Both the position numbers and the translations under genes were made by a program. From Tateyamaria sp. syn59 (GTDB lineage: Bacteria; Pseudomonadota; Alphaproteobacteria; Rhodobacterales; Rhodobacteraceae), in NCBI RefSeq assembly GCF_007995245.1, contig NZ_VCBA01000004.1, forward strand, positions 299,534 through 363,533: a stretch of DNA of 64,000 nucleotides. The letters are read 5' to 3'. Shown here in pieces: positions 8,206-18,394 of this stretch. The notes beneath the pieces are model-generated. The model was not told the origin of the DNA. It made no database searches and saw only the letters and a list, made by a program, of their open reading frames with translations. The first letter of the stretch is position 1; every line of letters begins with the position of its first letter.

Positions 8206-9353
8206 GCCGCGGCGACGAACCGCTGTGCGATGTCGCCCGTCATATAGCTGACCCGCCCGCCCGAGATGGTGGCGGCAACGCGGTCGCGGTCATCGAGGAT
8301 CACGAGGTCGGCGCGCTTGCCGGGTTCGAGCGTGCCCCGGTCTGTCAGACCCAGCACAGCGGCAGGCCCGGATGACACCAGCGCCCATGCCCCTTCGATC
8401 CCCATCAGACCGCTTTTGGCCAGCATCAGCGCCGCACGGCGCGGCGATGGGTAATGATAGTCGGACGCAATGGCGTCGCAGATCCCCATGGCGATCAGGT
8501 CGAGGGCGGATGCGTTGCCTTTGTGCGATCCGCCCCGGACCACGTTCGGAGACCCCAGCACCACGAGGTCGCCGGCTGTCTTCGCGGCTTCTGCCGCCTC
8601 AAGCGTTTCAGGGAATTCAGCCACATGTGCGCCGCGCGCCTGCCAGGTCGCGCGTTGACCGGTCGTATGGTCATCATGGCTGCCCAGTCGCACGCCCTGT
8701 TCCGCAAGCGCTTTACACAGCGCGTCGAGCGCTGCAGGCACGTGGCCGCCGCGCGCGTGCATGTCGAGCAGCATCTGGAAATGCACATCCGGGTTGCGCC
8801 CGGCTTTCAGTGCTTGCCCCGTCAAACGCGGTGGTTTGCGCCCTTGCGCCAGACGGTCATGCGGCAGGTGATCGTTGAAGACAACATATTCGACCTGCCA
8901 GTCTGCAATGCGCGCGGGAAGGTCGTCATAGAGCTCGAGCATATGTGTCTCGAACCGCAATTGCGGGCGCAGATCAGTGACGACGTCCTCGCGTGTGGCA
9001 CGCATTGCGTCAAAGACCTGATTGGCAAAGTCGAGCCCGCGCAACCCGCCCTCCCAGCTGACGAATTGGGCCAGGACAGCTGTGGTGATTCCATTGGCCG
9101 CGATTTCGGCCTCCGCGGCCGCGATCCCTTCGTTCATCTGCTTCATCGCGCCCCGGCGCGGGGCCATGTGGCGTTCGAACCCGTCGCCATGCACGTCGAT
9201 GATGCCGGGCAGGATACGGTAACCTGTCAGATCGACAGCACGCCCCGCCGGCGCGTCCGCGATCTGACCTTGGGCCAAGGACAGGGTTGCCGCCTCAATG
9301 CCCGATGGCATCAAAACCTCGGCCCCGGTCAGTTCAATTTCGATCATCTTCAT
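8202..9353 (-). CDS. phnM: Alpha-D-ribose 1-methylphosphonate 5-triphosphate diphosphatase (PhnM) homologue
   Basis: This 383-aa amidohydrolase-fold enzyme matches PhnM of the carbon-phosphorus lyase pathway, which releases pyrophosphate from the ribosyl triphosphate intermediate. Diagnostic segments are [45 protein letters not shown] and ASDYHYPSP, with metal-ligand histidines and aspartates retained. No other phn gene is in the window, so it is either an orphan copy or acts on a related phosphonate or polyphosphate substrate. It starts inside the end of the lipase-like gene (20-base overlap), so the two are translated together. ATG 9347 is an alternative start. Confidence 0.85.
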   Translation of the reverse strand: MKMIEIELTGAEVLMPSGIEAATLSLAQGQIADAPAGRAVDLTGYRILPGIIDVHGDGFERHMAPRRGAMKQMNEGIAAAEAEIAANGITTAVLAQFVSWEGGLRGLDFANQVFDAMRATREDVVTDLRPQLRFETHMLELYDDLPARIADWQVEYVVFNDHLPHDRLAQGRKPPRLTGQALKAGRNPDVHFQMLLDMHARGGHVPAALDALCKALAEQGVRLGSHDDHTTGQRATWQARGAHVAEFPETLEAAEAAKTAGDLVVLGSPNVVRGGSHKGNASALDLIAMGICDAIASDYHYPSPRRAALMLAKSGLMGIEGAWALVSSGPAAVLGLTDRGTLEPGKRADLVILDDRDRVAATISGGRVSYMTGDIAQRFVAAA

Positions 9354-10104
9354 TTCCCGTCAGGCAGTCGCCTTCGGGACAGCCCAACTGCTCAAGCACC
9401 GCATCGACCCAGCGCAAGTCCCGGTCGAAGGCCCCGTTTTCCAGAAAGTTCAGGACCTGTGCAATCACATTCGGGTTGTTCATCATGAAGGTGTGCGTGA
9501 CCGGCAACACGAGGTGGTCGGTCATGCCTGCCACCGGGGTGGCAACGACCGACACCTTCCCATCGTCATGCCCCGGCAGGAGCGAGGAAAAGTAGGGGTT
9601 TAGGGATTGTTCTCCTGCAATGATCCCGACCGGATATGTCACCCCCGGCAAATTGCGCGGCAGGCTCGCGGGACCAGTGCCAAGCTGGCGACCGGCAGGA
9701 CCGTTGAACCACCCGAACGCTTCCAGGTCGCCCAGTTCATCCACCACTTCGCTGCCACGATTGGGAGGTGCCAGCATGACAGTCCGGCCCAGGTTGTCCG
9801 GCACGGCCGTGTTTGCGAACCAGTAGCGCACGAGGATGCCGCCCATGGAGTGCGTGACGAAATGGACGGTGTCCTCGCCACACGCCTCCATCGCACGCGG
9901 CATCACGTCGAGCGCGAGTGTTTCGACCGTTTCAGTGGTCGAAGGGTAGCCGGGCCGCACCACGCGGTAGCCATCGTTCAACAGGGCCTGTTCCAGCACC
10001 AGAAGCGATGCTTCGGTCCGCGCAAGGCCGTGCAGGAGCACAACGCAATCAGCGCGCGCGGTGCTGGCCATGAGTGCAAAGACAAGGGCGGCGATCCATC
10101 TCAT
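9334..10104 (-). CDS. Secreted alpha/beta hydrolase, lipase-like
   Basis: This 256-aa protein has a signal peptide (residues 1-18, [18 protein letters not shown]) and an alpha/beta-hydrolase core. The oxyanion strand is VVLLHGLAR, the nucleophile elbow THSMGG, an acid candidate lies in GHDDGKVSV, and the catalytic histidine is probably in LPVTHTFMM. It resembles triacylglycerol lipase/PGAP1-like esterases. Substrate unknown. Its end overlaps phnM by 20 bases, an odd pairing of a periplasmic esterase with a cytoplasmic phosphonate enzyme. Confidence 0.82.
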   Translation of the reverse strand: MRWIAALVFALMASTARADCVVLLHGLARTEASLLVLEQALLNDGYRVVRPGYPSTTETVETLALDVMPRAMEACGEDTVHFVTHSMGGILVRYWFANTAVPDNLGRTVMLAPPNRGSEVVDELGDLEAFGWFNGPAGRQLGTGPASLPRNLPGVTYPVGIIAGEQSLNPYFSSLLPGHDDGKVSVVATPVAGMTDHLVLPVTHTFMMNNPNVIAQVLNFLENGAFDRDLRWVDAVLEQLGCPEGDCLTGNEDDRN

Positions 10105-10174
10105 GTTCTTGAGATAGCTTTCTCTGGCCCGCTATGGAATGGTAACGCTTCGTCTTTCACTCAAAGGTGTGATC

Positions 10175-10627
10175 ATGCGCCCGAAATCTCCCCGCATTGC
10201 TGTCCGTGCTGTCATCGTCGAGGACGGGAGGTTGTTGATGGTCAACGCCTGGCACACCGCCAAGAGCGATCTGATGTGCGCGCCCGGTGGCGGAGCGGAG
10301 GTGGGCAGCAGCCTGCCTGCGAATCTGGCGCGCGAGGTGTTTGAGGAGACCGGGTTGACGATTGAGGTTGGGCCGCCCTGCCTCGTGAACGAATATCACG
10401 ACGCCCCCAGCCAGTTTCATCAGGTCGAGGTGTTCTTTCGCTGCACCGTCAAGCCGGGCACTCTGCGTCCCGAAGTATGGCACGATGCCGAGGCGGTCGT
10501 GACAGAGCGCCGGTGGCTAACGCCAGAGGAGTTGGCGCGCGTCCCGCACAAACCAGACAGTCTGGGCGCTGTGGCGTTTGGAGCGACGGGTGTCAGCTAT
10601 GACCCGCTTGAGCCCTTGATGCGGTGA
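10175..10627 (+). CDS. Nudix hydrolase
   Basis: This 150-aa protein of the Nudix fold hydrolyses nucleoside-diphosphate-linked compounds. The box reads GGGAEVGSSLPANLAREVF then EETGL: the catalytic REVFEETGL is intact, but the first glutamate of the G-x5-E part is a serine, so the box is slightly degenerate. Start ATG 10175 follows CAAAGGTGTGATC; an earlier in-frame start 36 bases upstream is less likely. It converges with the EamA gene, overlapping it by 35 bases. Substrate unknown. Confidence 0.85.
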   Translation: MRPKSPRIAVRAVIVEDGRLLMVNAWHTAKSDLMCAPGGGAEVGSSLPANLAREVFEETGLTIEVGPPCLVNEYHDAPSQFHQVEVFFRCTVKPGTLRPEVWHDAEAVVTERRWLTPEELARVPHKPDSLGAVAFGATGVSYDPLEPLMR

Positions 10628-11441
10628 CGGCGACCGCAATGCCGCCGACAACAAGGGCAGATGCAAGCGCGAGAGTGAACGACAACGCCTCGCCCAGCAG
10701 AAGCGCCCCCGCCGCAATGGCGATCAGCGGAACGCTGAGTTGTAGAACGGCTGCAGTTTGGGGCGTCAGGCGCGGCAAGATGCTGTACCACAATGCGTAG
10801 CCCAGGCCAGAGGTAACCGCCCCTGACAGGATCGCAAGCGCTATACCTGACGGCGCGGCGTGGAGATTGGTGCCGAAAAGCAGCAGAGCCAGAAGCGGTA
10901 GCGTCCAGACGAAGTTGGCCGCCGTCGCTGCAAGCGGGTCGGTTGCGCGTTTGCCCACCAGAGTGTAGGCGGCCCAGCCAAGCCCAGCCACGACCATGAG
11001 CGCTGCGCCCACGATGTCTCCGCCCGAGGTGTCATCAGGCCACAAAGCAATCAGCAGGCCCGTAAAAGCGATGCTTGCCCCCGTGAGTTGCCGCACGGTT
11101 GAATGTCCGCCGCGCAACGCGGTCCAGCCAAACATGGTGACCTGCACGGTGCCGAACAGGATCAGCGCGCCCAGCCCGGCATCCAGCGTGACATAGGCCA
11201 GCGAAAACCCGATCATGTAAGCGGCGAGGCTGAAGGCCCCGACAATCCGGTCGCGGTGCAGCATTGGCAGCCCCCCGCCCCGCACTGTCAGGATCATGCA
11301 CAGCGCCACTGCGCCTGCCAGCACCCGGATCATGGCAAAACTCGACGGGTCAATGCCACCGCCATCCACCGCCATACGGTTCAGGACGGAGTTCGATGCA
11401 AAGGCGATCATCGTTAGGCAGGTCAACAGGATCAGGCGCAT
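10593..11441 (-). CDS. DMT-family transporter (EamA domain)
   Basis: This 282-aa protein has about ten hydrophobic helices in two EamA repeats (roughly residues 1-130 and 145-275), the standard drug/metabolite exporter layout. It opens MRLILLTCLTMIAFASNSVLNR, a typical EamA first helix. Substrate unknown; family members export amino acids or metabolites. It is divergent from the ABM/MarR pair at 11541. Confidence 0.88.
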   Translation of the reverse strand: MRLILLTCLTMIAFASNSVLNRMAVDGGGIDPSSFAMIRVLAGAVALCMILTVRGGGLPMLHRDRIVGAFSLAAYMIGFSLAYVTLDAGLGALILFGTVQVTMFGWTALRGGHSTVRQLTGASIAFTGLLIALWPDDTSGGDIVGAALMVVAGLGWAAYTLVGKRATDPLAATAANFVWTLPLLALLLFGTNLHAAPSGIALAILSGAVTSGLGYALWYSILPRLTPQTAAVLQLSVPLIAIAAGALLLGEALSFTLALASALVVGGIAVAVTASRAQAGHS

Positions 11442-11540
11442 TCCTGTCCCTTATCCTTCCGGGTTTGCGACGCCAAGTGCGGGGTTGAGAATCCATGGCA
11501 TTGCCCATATAGTTATTATGCTAACTAATTGGAGATCTTC

Positions 11541-11834
11541 ATGTCAGAGCTCAGCATTTTCGCCACGATTCGCCCCAAACCCGAACACCGGGCCGAAGCG
11601 CTTGCCGCGATCGAGGGCATCCTTGCCGCGACACGGTCAGAGCCAGGGTGCCAGCGCTTTGAATTGAACGTGGATGCGGGCAATGACGACGCCCTCTACC
11701 TGGTCGAACACTGGACAGACGAGGCAGCACTCGAGGCACATTATGCGCAGGTCTACGTGCAAGACGTCTTTGCTGCCTACGAAAAGTGGCTGGCAGAAAC
11801 TGTCCAGATCGTGCGGATGCGGCGCGCGGCCTGA
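11541..11834 (+). CDS. Antibiotic biosynthesis monooxygenase (ABM/YgiN-like) domain protein
   Basis: This 97-aa single-domain protein has the ferredoxin-like ABM fold seen in YgiN quinol monooxygenases: SIFATIRPKPEHRAEALAAI, then PGCQRFELN and LVEHWTDEAALEAH. TTGGAGATCTTC before ATG 11541 fixes the start. The next gene is a MarR regulator whose start overlaps this stop (TGATG), so the pair is co-expressed and likely autoregulated. It may act on quinones or other redox-active compounds, by analogy only. Confidence 0.85.
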   Translation: MSELSIFATIRPKPEHRAEALAAIEGILAATRSEPGCQRFELNVDAGNDDALYLVEHWTDEAALEAHYAQVYVQDVFAAYEKWLAETVQIVRMRRAA

Positions 11835-12268
11835 TGTTTTTTCTCAAGGAGTTGCCGGATGAGGACATGATCGCAGGCGTAACAGCCGACCTGCCTGACG
11901 TGTCCCCGACACATATCCTGACCGTCCTCACCCGCTTGCGCGCGGCCAGCGTGCTGTTGCGCAACATCGAAGCCTATTTGCGCAGACACGGCCTGTCACA
12001 GACGCAATTCCTTGCCATGATGATGATCGTACGGGAACCGGACCGCGCCAGCCTGTCGGCAGCAGAGATCGCGGCGCGGCTCGACATCTCGAAACCGGTT
12101 CTCAGCAAAGCCTTGGGCAGCCTCGCGGACAAGGGGCTGATCGGACCGGCAACGTCACAGCCAGCCGACCGCAGGCAAACGCAATTGTCACTGACGCCGG
12201 ACGGCCAGCGGCGATTTGATCAGCTTTTGCCGGGATACTTCCAGCAACTGCACGCCGCCGATATGTAA
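11834..12268 (+). CDS. MarR-family transcriptional regulator
   Basis: This 144-aa winged-helix repressor-type protein has a recognition region SAAEIAARLDISKPVLSKAL and a wing LIGPATSQPADRRQTQLSLT, matching the MarR pattern with D-x-R in the wing. The chosen start ATG 11834 overlaps the ABM gene stop; an in-frame ATG further inside (MIAGVTADL) is possible. It probably controls its own operon and perhaps the divergent EamA exporter. Confidence 0.88.
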   Translation: MFFLKELPDEDMIAGVTADLPDVSPTHILTVLTRLRAASVLLRNIEAYLRRHGLSQTQFLAMMMIVREPDRASLSAAEIAARLDISKPVLSKALGSLADKGLIGPATSQPADRRQTQLSLTPDGQRRFDQLLPGYFQQLHAADM

Positions 12269-12272
12269 CGAG

Positions 12273-12818
12273 CTAGCGGTGTGGAATGCCTAGATTGCCA
12301 ATGGCCACCGCCTCTGACAAACCCTCCAAGAAGCGGCGGACGGATGCTGGCGATGTCAGATGGTACCTCGTCTTGTCTGCCGGTGCGCTGTCAAACAGTG
12401 CGTGCATCGCGGCCCGGCTCGTGTTCCGGGTCCGCCAGATATAGGACAGGAATTCGGCGCTGAATTGCTCGGGGCAACCTTCTGGCAGGTCGGGCCGCAC
12501 CCGACCATAGTCCCTTAACGTGCGCCACAGGACGCGGCGCAGACGCAGGCCAAGCGGCATGTCCAACCAGATCAGCGTGTCGGCCCGTTCAAGCCGCTGG
12601 GGCCACGTCCGGCTGTGCCCCCCTTCAAAGACCCAAGTGGGGCGTGCAATGACATCAAGTGTCATTTTCGACTTTTCCGCCGCTGCACGTTCGACCCAGC
12701 CGGATTTCCAGTGGATCATATCAATATGCACCACGGGCAGATGGGTTATGTCGCCCAAATGCCGTGCAAGGGTAGATTTTCCCGATCCAGGTTGTCCGAT
12801 AATCATCACACGCTGCAT
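12273..12818 (-). CDS. P-loop nucleoside/adenylate kinase-like protein (FlaR/topology-modulation type)
   Basis: This 181-aa P-loop protein has Walker A GQPGSGKST at residues 7-15 and a HIDMIHWKSGW segment seen in DNA topology modulation/FlaR-type kinases. An LID-like arginine-rich stretch (RLRRVLWRTLRDYGR) follows. Start ATG 12818 (MQRVMIIGQPG) is chosen because it places the P-loop at the N-terminus as in relatives; an ATG 42 bases upstream would add a non-conserved lead. The true substrate of the family is unclear. Confidence 0.78.
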   Translation of the reverse strand: MQRVMIIGQPGSGKSTLARHLGDITHLPVVHIDMIHWKSGWVERAAAEKSKMTLDVIARPTWVFEGGHSRTWPQRLERADTLIWLDMPLGLRLRRVLWRTLRDYGRVRPDLPEGCPEQFSAEFLSYIWRTRNTSRAAMHALFDSAPADKTRYHLTSPASVRRFLEGLSEAVAIGNLGIPHR

Positions 12819-12979
12819 GGCGAAACCGTGCGGCAAAGGTGGGACGGTGGCAAGACACACCGGGCGCGTTGGGCGAACGCCCGCATTGTAGCGGCGATGT
12901 CGAAGGGCTGCTTGGACATTCGGAAATGGCTTTCTGTATCTATCGCGGCATTTGAAGATGCGCCGCTCGACGGGGCTGC

Positions 12980-13007
12980 GCGGCGCCGGGACTATCCCTG
13001 GCGCCGC
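12980..13007. terminator. Hairpin downstream of the ABC exporter gene
   Basis: GCGGCGCC (12980-12987) pairs with GGCGCCGC (13000-13007) and an inner GGG/CCC extends the stem. It sits 13 bases past the ABC transporter stop on the minus strand. A short T-run is present only on the plus strand side, so orientation is uncertain. Confidence 0.4.
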
Positions 13008-13019
13008 ACTGTTTTGTGG

Positions 13020-14777
13020 TTATGCGGCCAATGTCTGCCGCTGACGCAAGGCCCGATAGAGGCCATCCTTGCGCGCCAGCAATTCAGCGGGCATGCCGTC
13101 CTCGACGATACGGCCCTGATCGAAGACCAGGATGCGGTCCATCCGCTCGACCGTGGCCAGCCGGTGCGCGATGACGAGCGTCGTACGCCCCTCCATCAGC
13201 CGCTCGGCAGCCTCGGCCACACGCGCTTCAGCCTCAGAGTCGAGCGATGATGTCGCCTCGTCCATCACCAGCACGGGCGCGTCGGACAGGAAGGCGCGCG
13301 CAATGGCGACACGCTGGCGCTCACCGCCGGACAGTTTAACGCCACGCTCGCCCACCTCGGTACCGTAGCCCTTGGGCAGGGTGGAGATGAACCCGGCCGC
13401 CCCGGCTCGTTCCGCCGCCTCGCGCACCTCCTCTGGCGTGGCGCCAGGTCGAGCATAGGCGATGTTTTCGGCCAGCGAGCGGTGAAACAACACCGGCTCC
13501 TGCGGCACAAGCGCGATGTGGCGGCGCAGCTCGTTCAGCGGCACTCGCGCGATGTTCACTCCGCCCAGCGTGATAGCACCCTCCGTCACCTCGTGGATCC
13601 GCTGGATCAGCTTGACAAAGGTCGTCTTGCCCGAGCCAGACCGCCCGACAAGCCCAACCTTCTGTCCCGCAGGGATCGAGACGTTCAGGTCCACGAAAAG
13701 TGGCGTCGCCGCTCCTGCATAGCCGTAAGTGACGTTGTCAAAGGCAAGCGCAGCCGCGCGCGCTGGCAGCGCCTGTGCCGGTTGATGCACGACCTCCTGT
13801 TCCGGCGTGGTAGCCATCAAATCCACCAACTCTTCGGCGTCGTTGATCGACTTCTGCAGCGTGCGGACATGATTGCCCATCTGGCGCAAGTAGCCGTCCA
13901 TCATGCCGAGGGCCGAGACAACAAAGGCGATCTCGCCCGCGCCTGCCGCGCCTTGAACAAAGGCGAGGAGTGCACCACCGAGCACGGCCGCCCGCAGGAT
14001 CCAGAGCGAGCTGTCCTGAACCAAACCGGACCACGTGCCGCGCCGCCATGTGCGCCGTGTGCGGTGCGCCCATTTCGACAGGACCTGCCCCAACCGTGTG
14101 TCCTCGCGTGCCTCGCCTGCGTGCGCGCGCACCACGGGGTTCGACGTTATGGCGTCAGCCAGTGCGCCCGACACGCGGCTGTCCTGTGCGTTTGACAGCC
14201 GTGCAGCGGGTGCCACCCAGGTCAGCGTCAAAGTGAGCGACAGGCCCAGGAACACGGCAGCGCCCAGTGCTGCGACGAGCCCGATGTCCCAGCGAAAGGC
14301 CGCCAAGGTGCCGATGGTGCCCAGCAACACAAGGGTCGACGGCAAGAGGGCCAAAAGCAACACGTCGGCCATGTCATCGAGCGCCCAGGCCCCGCGCGTG
14401 ATCTGCCGCACCGTCGAGCCGGCGAATGCGTTTGCGTGCCAATCGGCAGGCAGGCGCTGCACGCGTGCAAACGCCTCTTGTTCCGCCGTGCGCATGGTCG
14501 GCACGGTCAGGGCAATGATTGCAAAATAGCTTAGGATCTTGCCCCCGATGGACACGACACCAAGCGTCAGCAACGTCGCAAAGGGCATCCAAGGAGATAC
14601 ACCCTCGGACACGGCGGCCACCAGACGACCGGTGATGACAGGGATCGTGACATCCGCCGCCGTCGACAGCAGCACAAGGCCGAGGATCGCCGCAACAAGG
14701 CCGGGATGGCGACCCCAGAGGCGGATGGCGAAGGACAGAACGCGCGCAATGGCGCCATTGGAGGACAGCAGAGACAT
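13020..14777 (-). CDS. ABC exporter, fused membrane and ATPase domains
   Basis: This 585-aa half-transporter has an N-terminal six-helix ABC transmembrane domain (about residues 20-300) and a C-terminal ATPase. Walker A is GRSGSGKTT, the Q-loop ALVPQEP, the signature LSGGERQR, Walker B VLVMDEATSSLD and the switch AHRL. It functions as a homodimer or with a partner elsewhere, exporting lipid, drug or peptide; the substrate is unknown. ATG 14777 lacks a good Shine-Dalgarno and is preceded by a hairpin and a small upstream ORF, so translation may be regulated. Confidence 0.9.
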   Translation of the reverse strand: MSLLSSNGAIARVLSFAIRLWGRHPGLVAAILGLVLLSTAADVTIPVITGRLVAAVSEGVSPWMPFATLLTLGVVSIGGKILSYFAIIALTVPTMRTAEQEAFARVQRLPADWHANAFAGSTVRQITRGAWALDDMADVLLLALLPSTLVLLGTIGTLAAFRWDIGLVAALGAAVFLGLSLTLTLTWVAPAARLSNAQDSRVSGALADAITSNPVVRAHAGEAREDTRLGQVLSKWAHRTRRTWRRGTWSGLVQDSSLWILRAAVLGGALLAFVQGAAGAGEIAFVVSALGMMDGYLRQMGNHVRTLQKSINDAEELVDLMATTPEQEVVHQPAQALPARAAALAFDNVTYGYAGAATPLFVDLNVSIPAGQKVGLVGRSGSGKTTFVKLIQRIHEVTEGAITLGGVNIARVPLNELRRHIALVPQEPVLFHRSLAENIAYARPGATPEEVREAAERAGAAGFISTLPKGYGTEVGERGVKLSGGERQRVAIARAFLSDAPVLVMDEATSSLDSEAEARVAEAAERLMEGRTTLVIAHRLATVERMDRILVFDQGRIVEDGMPAELLARKDGLYRALRQRQTLAA

Positions 14778-14816
14778 GAAATGATCACGGGTGTGAGCCC
14801 GTGCCTCAGATGTAAA
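14778..14816 (-). promoter_or_regulatory. Hairpin immediately before the ABC exporter start codon
   Basis: On the minus strand CACGGG and CCCGTG flank the 6-base loop CTCACA, ending about 10 bases before ATG 14777, where a ribosome-binding site would be expected. No Shine-Dalgarno is seen there. This could restrict initiation or be incidental. Confidence 0.35.
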
Positions 14817-14879
14817 GATTTTTGGGGTGTCCGGGTGTTGGACGCAGCGACTGACGTACAGGGCAAAGGCCCTATTGGG

Positions 14880-14936
14880 TCAGGATGGTACTCGTAGGTG
14901 AGTGCCCGCCAAGAAGGTGCGCATTTCGAAAATCAT
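14880..14936 (-). CDS. Short upstream ORF (18 aa) in the ABC exporter leader; leader peptide or gene remnant
   Basis: The frame reads MIFEMRTFLAGTHLRVPS and stops, preceded by a strong GGAGGGCGAAC. The first eight residues resemble the N-terminus of NIPSNAP-family proteins (MIYEMRTY-like), after which similarity ends. It may be a decayed NIPSNAP gene or a translated leader peptide. About 100 bases separate it from the exporter start. Confidence 0.4.
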   Translation of the reverse strand: MIFEMRTFLAGTHLRVPS

Positions 14937-15080
14937 GTTCGCCCTCCTTTGGTTTGGGTGTCGCTGGGTTTTAGCTACGGTGGCGCACACGGCTTGGTCA
15001 AGCGATGTCACGCAGTGCAATTTCCGTTGGCGAAAACCCGCTCAACCTCTGCGGGAAGCGTCAACGCTTGGACGTGCCAA

Positions 15081-15114
15081 CAAACGAAGAGGGGCTGCCC
15101 GATGGACAGCCCCT
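15081..15114 (-). terminator. Intrinsic terminator of groESL
   Basis: On the minus strand AGGGGCTG and CAGCCCCT form an 8-bp stem with a 9-nt loop (15090-15114), followed by CTTCGTTTGTT. It lies 42 bases beyond the groEL stop. Confidence 0.75.
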
Positions 15115-15155
15115 CGTCATGTTTTGTGGAGCGGCCGACGGCCGTCCGGGATGAC

Positions 15156-16829
<1,674 letters not shown>

Positions 16830-16847
16830 TCAGAGAAGCGGGGCCGC

Positions 16848-17135
16848 TTACTCGATGATCCCCATGATGTCGCTTTCTTTCATCATCAGCAGCTCTTCGC
16901 CGTCGATGGTGACTTCGGTGCCGGACCATTTGCCGAACAGCACTTTGTCGCCGGCTTTCACACCCATCTCGATCAGCTCACCGCTGTCTTTACGGGCGCC
17001 GGGGCCTGCGGAGACGATTTCGCCTTCGCTGGGCTTTTCCTTGGCGCTATCGGGGATGATCAGCCCGCCAGCGGTTTTCTCTTCGCTTTCGGTGCGGCGT
17101 ACCAGCACGCGGTCATGAAGCGGTTTCAATGCCAT
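16848..17135 (-). CDS. groES: Co-chaperonin GroES (10 kDa)
   Basis: This 95-aa lid of the GroEL cage begins [14 protein letters not shown] and has the mobile-loop region [18 protein letters not shown] 17135 follows AAGGAGCTGCAAAG; a longer frame starting 69 bases upstream would begin in the operator region and is rejected. It is first in the groESL operon. Confidence 0.98.
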   Translation of the reverse strand: MALKPLHDRVLVRRTESEEKTAGGLIIPDSAKEKPSEGEIVSAGPGARKDSGELIEMGVKAGDKVLFGKWSGTEVTIDGEELLMMKESDIMGIIE

Positions 17136-17190
17136 CTTTGCAGCTCCTTGAGGCTCAAAGTTTTCTCCCTTGACCCCTTGATCGGGGTCG

Positions 17191-17217
17191 TTAGCACTCA
17201 TCACACGCGAGTGATAA
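17191..17217. promoter_or_regulatory. CIRCE operator (HrcA-binding site) of groESL
   Basis: TTAGCACTC (17191-17199), nine bases, then GAGTGATAA (17209-17217) matches the CIRCE consensus TTAGCACTC-N9-GAGTGCTAA with one mismatch in the right arm. It lies 56 bases upstream of groES, just downstream of the putative promoter, so HrcA would block transcription here until heat shock. Confidence 0.93.
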
Positions 17218-17224
17218 CGTTGCG

Positions 17225-17253
17225 TAGGTAAGGAAGCGCCCCGGGTGAGTCAA
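17225..17253 (-). promoter_or_regulatory. Putative groESL promoter
   Basis: On the minus strand TTGACT (17248-17253) and TACCTA (17225-17230) are separated by 17 bases. The -10 box ends 7 bases before CIRCE, so the expected transcript start falls at the operator edge. Confidence 0.5.
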
Positions 17254-17350
17254 CCACGCGAGACCGCAATTTTTGCCTTCTTCCGATCAGGCCGACTTGG
17301 AACACGGCCCGCCATTGCCTAGCGTGGCTAAAACACAGGATGAGGACAGC

Positions 17351-18346
17351 ATGCAGACCCTTTTGAAATGCGCCATTTACGCTGTTGCCTTGCTGGTGCC
17401 AGCAGCTTTGCACGCGGCCTGCGCAGGCCCGGATGTCCGCCCCAGCCTGAGCGCAGAGGCGCAGGCAGAGATCGCGGCGCGAACAGCCGCCCTGCCCTAT
17501 CCCGAGGGCAACCATTGGCGCGCGACGCGACAAGGTCAGACCATCACGCTGATCGGAACAATGCACCTGCACGATCCACGCATGACGGATATCGTTCAGC
17601 GCCTTGCTCCCACAATAAGCGCAGCCGACCTTTTGATGGTCGAGATCACGAGCGAAGAAGAAGCCGGCCTTCTTAACGCTGTATCGACAGACCCCACCAT
17701 CGCCTTTCTCACCGACGGCCCCAGCTTGATCGATCGCGTCTCGCCCGAGGTCTGGACAGTGCTGTCCGAAGCCGCGCAAAAGCGGGGAGTGCCTCCGTTC
17801 ATGGCGGCCAAGTATCAGCCCTGGTTCCTGTCCATGACATTGGCCATTGCCCCATGTGCGATGGCTGATCTGCATGCAGGCAAGGTTGGGCTCGACAAGA
17901 TGATCATGGCAGCAGCCACCGCGGCAGATGTGCCAATCGCAGCGCTGGAAACGCATCGCGAATTGATCGATCTCCTGGCCGCCGATCCGATCGAAGAACA
18001 AGTGCAATTCCTGCCACTCGTTGCGCAGATGGAGCGTACCGTGGACGATGCGACCGCCACCACCATCGCTGCCTACTTCGAAGAACAGCATGGCGCGCTG
18101 CTTGCCTTTTCCCGCGTATACACGCGCGATCAAATTGATTTCCCGGCAACCGAATTCGAGACCTTGTTTGACGAGATGATGACCATGCTGCTGGACCAAC
18201 GAAACCTGCTGTGGATGGACCGCATCGACCAGCGGACCGAGACTGACATCGTCATTGCGGTAGGTGCGGCACATCTGGGGGGCGAGACAGGATTGTTGAA
18301 CCAGTTGGATGAGCGCGGATTTACCCTCGAACGCCAGCCATTCTAG
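17351..18346 (+). CDS. TraB/GumN family protein, exported
   Basis: This 331-aa protein has a signal peptide (residues 1-22, ending ALHAAC) and the TraB/GumN signatures LIGTMHLHDPRM near the N-terminus and VGAAHLGGETGL near the C-terminus, with Glu and His residues proposed to form a Tiki-like metalloprotease site. The function in bacteria is not settled. GAGGACAGC precedes ATG 17351, preferred over a start 78 bases earlier. It is divergent from groESL. Confidence 0.85.
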   Translation: MQTLLKCAIYAVALLVPAALHAACAGPDVRPSLSAEAQAEIAARTAALPYPEGNHWRATRQGQTITLIGTMHLHDPRMTDIVQRLAPTISAADLLMVEITSEEEAGLLNAVSTDPTIAFLTDGPSLIDRVSPEVWTVLSEAAQKRGVPPFMAAKYQPWFLSMTLAIAPCAMADLHAGKVGLDKMIMAAATAADVPIAALETHRELIDLLAADPIEEQVQFLPLVAQMERTVDDATATTIAAYFEEQHGALLAFSRVYTRDQIDFPATEFETLFDEMMTMLLDQRNLLWMDRIDQRTETDIVIAVGAAHLGGETGLLNQLDERGFTLERQPF

Positions 18347-18394
18347 GGCACCCGCCCCGACAGGGGCACTGACCGGAATTGGCGAAGAAGTCCG

